This document shows, piece by piece, positions 6,097 to 10,972 of a DNA stretch of 10,972 bases. Location: positions 1 through 10,972 of the forward strand of contig CAYQKF010000157.1 of NCBI GenBank assembly GCA_964417935.1. The letters run 5' to 3'. Within the stretch, counting starts at the first letter, position 1; each line of letters begins with the position of its first letter. The stretch is from NIOZ-UU13 sp964417935. GTDB taxonomy: Bacteria; Planctomycetota; Phycisphaerae; Sedimentisphaerales; Anaerobacaceae. The notes beneath the pieces are model-generated. The model was given only the letters and a program-made list of their open reading frames with translations, was not told the origin of the DNA and made no database searches. The translations under genes were made by a program, and so were the position numbers.

Positions 6097-7149
6097 ATGG
6101 ATATTAAAAACAAACGAATAGCTGTTTTGGCACCGGTGGCCTGGCGAACACCGCCCAAGGCCTATGGTGCCTGGGAAACTGTTGCCAGCAATATCACAGA
6201 GGGATTAGTGGCTCGCGGATGGAAAAATGTGACTTTGTTTGCAACGAAAGAATCTGTAACAAGCGCGAGACTTGAGGGTTGGGTCGAAAGAGGTTATGAA
6301 GAAGATAAAACGCAAATCCCGCTGGTTTCCACGTGTCTGCATATTTCCAAGGTGATGGAGCGGGCGGACGAGTTTGACCTGATTCATAACAATTTCGATT
6401 ATCTGCCTTTAGCGTATCTTCCATTTATCAAAACACCAATGCTCACGACCATCCACGGTTTTTCCGACCCGGATATACTGCGGGTTTACCACGAGCACAA
6501 AGACGCCTACTATGTTTCCATCAGTGATTCCGACAGGGACCCCGGATTGCCTTACCTGGCAACCGTTTACAATGGAATTGACCTTTCCAACCTTACCTTT
6601 AGAGAAACGCCGGGTGACAAGCTCGTCCATTATGGACGAATACACAACGATAAGGGGACACATCTTGCTATTGAAGTTGCAAAAAAATGTGGTATGGATT
6701 TGATAATAGCAGGCATAATTCAGGACCAGGCCTACTTTGATAATCTCCTCAGGCCGCACCTCAATCAATCGTCGATTCAGTACATAGGCCCCGTTAATCC
6801 TGTGCAGCGTGATGCGCTTCTTAAAGAATCGTACGCGGTTATTCATCTTAATCTGATTCCCGAGCGGTTCGGCCTGGTGATGGCAGAATCGATGGCTGCC
6901 GGCGTGCCGGTAATTGCGATGGATTTGGGTTCCTGCCGCGAGGTCATTGCAGATAAGCAGACCGGCTATCTTGTTAATGGTGTCGATGAAGCGGTGGAAG
7001 CCGTCGGCAAAATCGAGCAGATAGACCGCAGGAAATGTCGGCAGCGCGTGGAAGAGAATTTCACTATCGACAAGATGGTGAAGGGCTACGAAAGAGTCTA
7101 TGAGGAAATCTTCCGGCGGGAAGAGCAAAAGAGAAACGAAAGCGTCTAA
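6097..7149 (+). CDS. Family 4 glycosyltransferase (GT-B fold)
   Basis: The 350-residue product transfers a sugar from a nucleotide donor to an acceptor, presumably glycan or lipid-linked, at the cytoplasmic side. The N-terminal acceptor half shows 'KAYGAWETVASNI' (21-33), the loop where GT4 enzymes have a Gly-rich segment, then 'LIHNNFDY' (95-102) and 'TTIHG' (117-121). The donor half begins at about 157 with 'VYNGID' and 'HYGRIHNDKG' (178-187). It ends with the E-x7-E pair in 'ERFGLVMAESMAAG', E256 and E264, followed by 'GSCREVI' and 'TGYLV'. No membrane segment is present. The length is near the short end for the family and appears complete. The only in-frame ATG is at 6097, with a TAG at 6082-6084. 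No Shine-Dalgarno-like sequence precedes it because repeat DNA runs almost up to the start. Donor and acceptor are unknown. It is flanked by palindromic elements on both sides. Confidence 0.9.
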   Translation: MDIKNKRIAVLAPVAWRTPPKAYGAWETVASNITEGLVARGWKNVTLFATKESVTSARLEGWVERGYEEDKTQIPLVSTCLHISKVMERADEFDLIHNNFDYLPLAYLPFIKTPMLTTIHGFSDPDILRVYHEHKDAYYVSISDSDRDPGLPYLATVYNGIDLSNLTFRETPGDKLVHYGRIHNDKGTHLAIEVAKKCGMDLIIAGIIQDQAYFDNLLRPHLNQSSIQYIGPVNPVQRDALLKESYAVIHLNLIPERFGLVMAESMAAGVPVIAMDLGSCREVIADKQTGYLVNGVDEAVEAVGKIEQIDRRKCRQRVEENFTIDKMVKGYERVYEEIFRREEQKRNESV

Positions 7150-7161
7150 CAAAAACTTATA

Positions 7162-7290
7162 TGTCACCCTGAGCCCATTCGCTTCGCTCAGGATAAACTC
7201 CGCGAAGGGTCTCTTCGCTCGGTCGGGAAAGTGAGATTCTTCCCCTTCGGCTTCGCTCAGGGCTAAAGGCTTTTTTCGCTCAGAATGACA
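7162..7290. repeat. Palindromic element with TGTCA-YY-CTGAGC ends in the GT4-GH130 spacer
   Basis: TGTCACCCTGAGC at 7162-7174 and GCTCAGAATGACA at 7278-7290 are inverted copies with two mismatches in 13, so they look like the ends of one 129-base element. Internal words (CGCTTCGCTCAGG, CTTCGGCTTCGCTCAGGGC) repeat and pair with each other. The end sequence matches TGTCATTCTGAGCGAAGCG at 5979, so it belongs to the same family as the inner part of the 5939-6080 element. It leaves only the last 57 bases before the GH130 gene free, including that gene's ribosome site. Confidence 0.65.
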
Positions 7291-7347
7291 ATGGCATTAA
7301 ATAATCGGTTCTGTTAGAGGCCATAAGATTCTGTGGAGATGTAATAA

Positions 7348-8283
7348 ATGAAAAGTAAACTTGTTACTCGTTACCAGGGCAATCCAATCCTGACAAAGGA
7401 CGATATTCCTTATCCGGTTCAGACGGTCCACAATGCCGGCGTTACGACATTTGACGGGCGATATATAATGCTGTTTCGCTCACACCTCGATACCGGCAGG
7501 TCCATAATCGGCTTAGCGGAAAGCGAAGATGGTTTCAATTTTAAGGCCTGTCCGGAGCCTTTTATGACGCCGACTAAAGAGTCGATATTTTGTGAGTACG
7601 AGGAATTCGGCCTTGAAGACCCACGCATTACACACATAGAAGGTGCCTATTACATAACATACAGCGCATATTCGGCGCACGGAGTTCGCACCGGCTTAGC
7701 TAAAACAACTGATTTTAAATCGGTCGAAAGAGTGGCTTTTATCACGCAGGCCGATTATCGAAATACCGTGCTTTTCCCCGAAAAAATCAACGGCAGATAC
7801 GTCAGATTGGACAGGCCTAATTCGGACATCAGTCCCTGGGCAATCTGGATTAGTTTTTCGCCGGACCTGCGGCACTGGGGCGATTCAAAACTGGTAATGA
7901 AACCCGTACCTTACCACTGGGACGCGATGAAAATCGGCCCCGGCGCTCCGCCGATTCGCACCGACAAAGGCTGGCTGAGTATCTACCACGGCGTCTTTCC
8001 GACAATGGACGGCCACGTATATCGGCTCGGTGCTGCTTTGCACAAGCTCGATGACCCGGCTGAGATTCTCGGTGTTGGCGACCGCTGGATTTTACAGCCC
8101 GAAGACGAATGGGAAATCACCGGCTACGTACACAATGTGGTCTTTAGCTGCGGCGCTGTGCCGGAAGACGACGGGACATTAAAGTTATACTGGGGTGGGG
8201 CCGACAAGGTAATGTGCGCCGGCACTGCGGTAATCGACGAGCTTGTAGAACTTTGCCTGACCGATTCGAGACCGGCGAAGTAA
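7348..8283 (+). CDS. GH130-family beta-mannoside phosphorylase-like enzyme
   Basis: The 311-residue product matches the five-bladed beta-propeller GH130 family. Most characterised members cleave beta-mannosides with inorganic phosphate, giving mannose 1-phosphate; a minority are hydrolases. Signs in order: 'GNPIL' (11-15), 'VHNAGVTTFDGRYIMLFRS' (27-45), 'SEDGFNF' (59-65), 'GLEDPRITHIEGAYYITYSA' (88-107) with D91 as the likely general acid, 'VLFPEKINGRYVRLDRP' (141-157), 'WDAMKIGPGAPPI' (191-203), 'GWLSIYHGV' (208-216) and 'YWGGADKV' near the end. The basic residues R150, R156, K195 and H214, at places where phosphorylases bind phosphate, are kept, which favours a phosphorylase. There is no signal peptide, so it acts in the cytoplasm. 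GGAG lies 9 bases before the ATG. Co-location with a glycosyltransferase suggests turnover or assembly of a mannose-containing glycan; this is inference. Confidence 0.88.
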   Translation: MKSKLVTRYQGNPILTKDDIPYPVQTVHNAGVTTFDGRYIMLFRSHLDTGRSIIGLAESEDGFNFKACPEPFMTPTKESIFCEYEEFGLEDPRITHIEGAYYITYSAYSAHGVRTGLAKTTDFKSVERVAFITQADYRNTVLFPEKINGRYVRLDRPNSDISPWAIWISFSPDLRHWGDSKLVMKPVPYHWDAMKIGPGAPPIRTDKGWLSIYHGVFPTMDGHVYRLGAALHKLDDPAEILGVGDRWILQPEDEWEITGYVHNVVFSCGAVPEDDGTLKLYWGGADKVMCAGTAVIDELVELCLTDSRPAK

Positions 8284-8315
8284 GATATCTTAACGAAATA
8301 TAAAGGAGCGATCCA

Positions 8316-8975
8316 ATGATTTATCAGATTAAAGTCAGTCTCAAGGGCATTCGTCCACCGATATGGAGAAGAATTCAGGTGCATGACAATGCTACGTTGT
8401 ACAAACTTCACAGGATTCTACAGATTGTGATGGGCTGGGAAGACTATCATCTGCATGAGTTTGAAATCGATGGGGAAAATTATGGTCCGCCTCCGGATGA
8501 ATCTGCAGCCCCCTTTGGTTTTGACAAGCCCATAAACGAAACAAAGGTAAAATTATCTGAGGCGATTCGTGGGGAAAAAGTTAGGTTTCTCTATACCTAC
8601 GATTTTGGAGATGACTGGCGTCACGAGCTGTTAGTTGAGAAGATTATGCCTGTGGAGAAGGTTCAGCGATACCCTGTTTGCCTGAAGGGTAAGCGAGCCT
8701 GTCCGCCTGAAGATTGCGGCGGGCCGTGGGGTTATCAAGATCTGCTGGAAGCTCAAAAGCATCCTGATGACCCTGAGTGCCAGGAATTACTGGAATGGGC
8801 AGGCGAATTCGACCCGGAGGAATTTGATTTAGACGAGATTAACTCGTATTTGAAAGAAATGAAATACGCCGCTTGCTCCCCGCTTTCGCGAGGACAAGTT
8901 TACTCCTGTGTAAGAAGGGGCAGGGATATTATTTCTACTAAAGCGGGATTTTCCCTTGTGTCTTACGCTAATTGA
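8316..8975 (+). CDS. pRiA4b ORF-3 family protein with repeat-derived C-terminal tail
   Basis: The first 180 residues or so of this 219-residue product match the plasmid pRiA4b ORF-3 family, sometimes labelled IS1096 TnpR-like, whose biochemical function is not established. Features: an N-terminal 'YQIKVSLKGIRPPIWRRIQV' segment (3-22), 'LHRILQIVMGWEDYHLHEF' (31-49), 'YTYDFGDDWRHEL' (93-105), then C122 and 'GKRACPPEDCGG' (125-136), and an acidic 'FDPEEFDLDEIN' (165-176) where family members normally finish. The start has AAAGGAG 7 bases upstream, and the gene follows the GH130 stop by 32 bases, so co-transcription is plausible. The last 40 residues do not look like the family. Their final 11 codons and the stop lie in the left arm of an inverted-repeat element (8943-8977), suggesting that an insertion replaced the original end. 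Confidence 0.85.
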   Translation: MIYQIKVSLKGIRPPIWRRIQVHDNATLYKLHRILQIVMGWEDYHLHEFEIDGENYGPPPDESAAPFGFDKPINETKVKLSEAIRGEKVRFLYTYDFGDDWRHELLVEKIMPVEKVQRYPVCLKGKRACPPEDCGGPWGYQDLLEAQKHPDDPECQELLEWAGEFDPEEFDLDEINSYLKEMKYAACSPLSRGQVYSCVRRGRDIISTKAGFSLVSYAN

Positions 8976-9237
8976 ACAGGTGGGAAGTTTAAAAGCTCAC
9001 CAGAGACTCTTGTATAGCCGTTTTTGCTCTGTGAGAGAAGATAATTGAGGTTTGTAGCATCGTGTTTTGCTATACATACACCTGTTCTTATTCCAATAGG
9101 CAATTTCAACGGAGGTTGCCTTGTCTTGTTTCATATTTTTTAACTGCTTTTACAACAAATACTTGTGCTTGTCTCTGTGGTTCCAAACAATTATGTATGT
9201 TCGTTCAATTACCCTAAGACACAAGGGGATTTTCCGC
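8943..9237. mobile_element. Non-coding element bounded by 35-bp imperfect inverted repeats
   Basis: The left arm 8943-8977 and right arm 9203-9237 are inverted copies with 29 of 35 positions matching by hand alignment, including the 13-base block TAAGACACAAGGG and its complement. The 225 bases between hold no convincing gene. A plus-strand TTG-started frame at 9121 runs out of the element and has no family signs. The left arm contains the pRiA4b stop codon. The structure resembles a MITE or a remnant of a larger insertion; a target-site duplication could not be fixed by eye. A long hairpin RNA is an alternative. Confidence 0.5.
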
Positions 9238-9438
9238 CTCCGACAAATAGAGGCAGTAAGTGAAAGCTACGGGTTCCGAGCGGTTTGTAGCACGATAAAG
9301 GCTAATGCAAATAAATTATTCATTCTTGCGGTCAAGCTCACCTTGTGGCCTTGCGTTCGGGGCCCGGCGGACAAAGTTGAAATTGTGTAACTTCGAGCAT
9401 TGCGGCCTAAGGGTTCTTTAGCATTAGCCCATAGACGC
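9238..9438. other. Gap with 9-bp inverted pair, no supported gene
   Basis: GGCTAATGC at 9300-9308 and GCATTAGCC at 9421-9429 are exact inverted copies about 110 bases apart, with partly similar flanks. A minus-strand TTG-started frame (9452-9267) crosses this stretch and overlaps the end of the microprotein gene, but it has no ribosome site or recognisable family. The stretch may be the downstream leader, terminator or repeat region of the leftward microprotein gene. Confidence 0.3.
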
Positions 9439-9588
9439 TCAACTGCAGACAACCAATTCTTCCAAATCCAGTTCCATCAAATGCTCAAGATAAGCGTTGA
9501 GCTCTTCTTCTGAAAAGTTGGCAAGAAATTCAGGCTTGGCACTTCTGTTGATTTCGCAAATGTAGTCTATCAACTCCCTTTTACTCAT
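9439..9588 (-). CDS. 49-residue conserved-looking microprotein
   Basis: The frame could begin at 9636, but the ATG at 9588 is preferred: AAAGGA lies about 9 bases upstream, and the earlier residues (RIFKSFKGF) look like translated leader. The product starts MSKRELIDYICEINRSAKPE, continues FLANFSEEELNAYLEHLMEL and ends in DLEELVVCS. It is acidic and predicted mostly helical: helix 3-14, a loop 'NRSAKPE', helix 20-24, and helix 27-45. The pattern 'LI..I.EIN.SA..EFLA.F.EEEL..YL.HL' resembles short uncharacterised bacterial proteins that I have seen, but I cannot name a family. No Cys/His metal site or membrane segment is present. It stands alone, with about 400 bases on its upstream side. Confidence 0.55.
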   Translation of the reverse strand: MSKRELIDYICEINRSAKPEFLANFSEEELNAYLEHLMELDLEELVVCS

Positions 9589-9984
9589 AGGTATAAATCC
9601 TTTAAAACTCTTAAAAATCCTTATCAACCTACGCAATATCGACAGGTCGAATAAATTTTCTTTAGTGAACCTGGTAACGACCGGAGTAACGCCCCATAAC
9701 CCAAACTACCATATAGCCGAATCGTTTTTGCTTCGACTACCATATATAGAACAAACGAACAAACCGGTTTTATCACTTCTTTAACTGTCCAATAAAATCA
9801 CCTTGGGCGCCAGCCAATCCAGACTGAAAAAAAATTGCGAATTTTTTATTTTTCTTGTTTTTCTGTTTTGGTTCGAACTCGATAGCGACTGAGAGCGCGC
9901 GTTAATTAACGACTATATGAGGGGCTTGGTTGTTCCGTACTTTCTGACGAAGGGGAGTGATAAACGCCTGGCAAGTTCAGCCTA
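9589..9984. other. Gene-poor gap with a repeated ACTACCATATA motif
   Basis: No gene is seen. ACTACCATATA occurs at 9705-9715 and 9736-9746, a 31-base spacing or about three DNA turns. On the microprotein strand it reads TATATGGTAGT twice, 117 to 158 bases before the start codon, so it may be a pair of operator or promoter sites. GTAACG also occurs twice, within 9674-9690. TCGAC-CT-GTCGA sits near 9640-9651. A 12-base perfect palindrome CGTTAATTAACG is at 9900-9911. The stretch 9827-9870 is very AT-rich. Confidence 0.4.
9829..9847. terminator. AT-only hairpin with T-rich flank, possible weak terminator
   Basis: AAAAAATT (9829-9836) pairs exactly with AATTTTTT (9840-9847) around GCG. T-rich sequence follows on the plus strand and, because the stem itself ends in A, a run of T also follows on the minus strand. 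It lies about 140 bases beyond the stop of the leftward HDOD gene. An AT-only stem is weak, so this is tentative. Confidence 0.25.
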
Positions 9985-10827
9985 TCAAATGCTATTCAGA
10001 GCGCGTGATTTGTATATGTTTCTTGCCTTATCGAAATCAGTTGACGTTAAATTCAGCTTGGCCAAAACTTCAGAAGCTATCAAGGTCGAAAGAATTTCTC
10101 CACTGGGATCGCTCGCCGACAAAAAATGTGAAATAAATATTATAGCGCCGGCAAAACTAAAGTCACTATCGAAAAGCGGGGTATGATGCCTTAAAACTCC
10201 TTCCTGGATAATGGGGGAGAAATTCCACTTACGGCAGATTCGCATTCCTATATCACAATGGTTAGTCCCCAATGTTAGTTTTTCGTCGTGAATAACCGAT
10301 GCCATCTTATCCCATAATGTGCCCAACACATGGGCGCTGGTCCTGTTGCTCGCTACCATGATGGCCAACCGGCCTACATCATGGATTAGCCCTGCTATGG
10401 TATATATTTCAAGCTCACCTTTCGGTATGCCGGAAACCTCGGCCAGAATACGACAGCTTGTGGAAATGTCTTCCGAGTGGTCAATGTATTCATTCAGATA
10501 TTTCAGTGCGGTGAATTCTTCCTGGATAGCGTTTCTCGCGTATGAAATTCCAATCAACTGCACCAATGCCTGAAGGCCAACGTGGTTCACAGCATCCTCG
10601 ATAGTTTCGATGTTTGCAGCGGTTCCATAGTAAGAACGCGCCACCTGCAAAAGCTCGGTACAAAGTTCCGGATCACTCTCAATCAGGCGAAGTATTTCTT
10701 TGTTATCTTCGCTCGGCTTCACGGCAGTCGCCAGGAGCTCATCAATATTATGGGGGAAAAGCGGCAGCCTATCGACGAGCTCTGTTATCTTGCGCGCCAA
10801 TTCTCCCTTTCTTCTCTTTCCGGCCAT
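9985..10827 (-). CDS. Stand-alone HDOD-domain signalling protein
   Basis: The ATG at 10827 is chosen (280 residues) because AAGGGG lies 5 bases upstream; the frame also opens at an ATG at 10866, which has no close ribosome site. HDOD proteins are relatives of HD phosphohydrolases that act mostly as regulators or scaffolds in bacterial signalling. The N-terminal half shows the typical order 'LPLFPHNIDELL' (about 21-32), 'SDPELCTELLQVARS' (51-65) and 'TIEDAVNHVGLQALVQL' (75-91). The HD-like half shows 'HSEDISTSCRILAE' (H117), 'AGLIHDVGRLAI' (H149, D150), 'GTNHCDIGMRICRKWNF' (H190) and 'VLRHHTP' (H214, H215). These histidines and the aspartate are kept, so metal binding is possible. No receiver, GGDEF or membrane domain is attached. 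Its partner is not shown by neighbours. Residue numbers use the 10827 start. Confidence 0.88.
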   Translation of the reverse strand: MAGKRRKGELARKITELVDRLPLFPHNIDELLATAVKPSEDNKEILRLIESDPELCTELLQVARSYYGTAANIETIEDAVNHVGLQALVQLIGISYARNAIQEEFTALKYLNEYIDHSEDISTSCRILAEVSGIPKGELEIYTIAGLIHDVGRLAIMVASNRTSAHVLGTLWDKMASVIHDEKLTLGTNHCDIGMRICRKWNFSPIIQEGVLRHHTPLFDSDFSFAGAIIFISHFLSASDPSGEILSTLIASEVLAKLNLTSTDFDKARNIYKSRALNSI

Positions 10828-10864
10828 CTTAACCCCTTTCAAGAAATTCCCCTGAATATCAGCC

Positions 10865-10894
10865 ATTATAATCGTACATCTTCCAGGATGCTAA
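10865..10894 (-). promoter_or_regulatory. Possible promoter for the HDOD gene
   Basis: On the minus strand TATAAT occupies 10870-10865, overlapping the upstream alternative ATG. TTAGCA, four of six matches to TTGACA, sits 18 bases before it (10894-10889). If used, transcription would begin just before the 10827 start with its good ribosome site, which supports the shorter protein. The weak -35 makes this tentative. Confidence 0.25.
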
Positions 10895-10972
10895 TCAAGG
10901 GGAAAATAAAGTCAATTTCGGGTGCGACCAGATATTCTGGCAGGGCTATGCAGCCCGTTTTCGTACATCCCA

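Noticed and set aside
6409..7167. Long minus-strand frame (252 codons) opposite the glycosyltransferase
   Set aside because: It mirrors the GT4 coding sequence in the antisense direction; the plus frame carries clear GT4 motifs, so this is a shadow.
8316..8975. Calling the pRiA4b ORF-3 protein a transposon resolvase
   Set aside because: The TnpR-like label on this family is historical; no resolvase catalytic motif is visible and no transposase gene is present nearby.
9121..9390. Plus-strand 89-codon frame with TTG start and GGAGG four bases upstream
   Set aside because: It crosses the right arm of the inverted-repeat element and a palindromic gap, shows no family signature, starts with TTG and has poor spacing, so it is most likely chance.
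9267..9452. Minus-strand 61-codon frame overlapping the end of the microprotein gene
   Set aside because: TTG start, no ribosome site of its own, overlaps the microprotein gene by 14 bases and matches no family that I can name with confidence.

Overview
The window looks like chromosomal DNA from an uncultured or little-studied Planctomycetota, most likely of the Phycisphaerae/Sedimentisphaerales type. This is inferred from one large secreted protein (1671-3914) that combines a signal peptide, a fibronectin-like segment with a 'VYFGT' strand, a LamG domain and single dockerin-like repeats ending in 'LAYNWLD' and 'LADNWL', a style common in that group. The intergenic spaces are unusually rich in palindromic dispersed repeats, which also fits. 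No rRNA, tRNA, CRISPR array or transposase gene was seen.

Layout. The left end holds the first 81 codons of a B12-binding-type radical SAM protein, leftward and cut by the window edge. Next come a leftward NYN-domain (PIN-like) putative ribonuclease with an inserted cysteine cluster (430-1245) and a repeat-filled gap with an attC-like hairpin (1246-1670). The leftward secreted LamG/dockerin protein follows (1671-3914). After a 390-base divergent gap come four rightward genes: a nucleotide-sugar dehydrogenase (4305-5948), a family-4 glycosyltransferase (6097-7149), a GH130 mannoside phosphorylase-like enzyme (7348-8283) and a pRiA4b ORF-3 family protein (8316-8975). The right third holds an imperfect inverted-repeat element (8943-9237), a leftward 49-residue conserved-looking microprotein (9439-9588) and a leftward HDOD signalling protein (9985-10827).

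How the genes relate. The dehydrogenase, glycosyltransferase and GH130 enzyme form a plausible carbohydrate module: a UDP-sugar acid is made, a sugar is transferred, and a beta-mannoside is cleaved by phosphate or remodelled. The substrate cannot be read from sequence. The two spacers inside this module (5949-6096 and 7150-7347) are almost entirely filled by related palindromic elements with TGTCA-YY-CTGAGC ends, so the genes may not form one tight transcript. The pRiA4b gene sits 32 bases after the GH130 gene with a strong ribosome binding site and may be co-transcribed, but no functional link is known.

I did not find a convincing wholly new system. The most useful leads are the nested palindromic elements that overlap a stop codon and abut a start codon, the inverted-repeat element that supplies the C-terminus of the pRiA4b protein, the attC-like hairpin next to the NYN gene, and the missing acidic NAD-ribose residue in the dehydrogenase.
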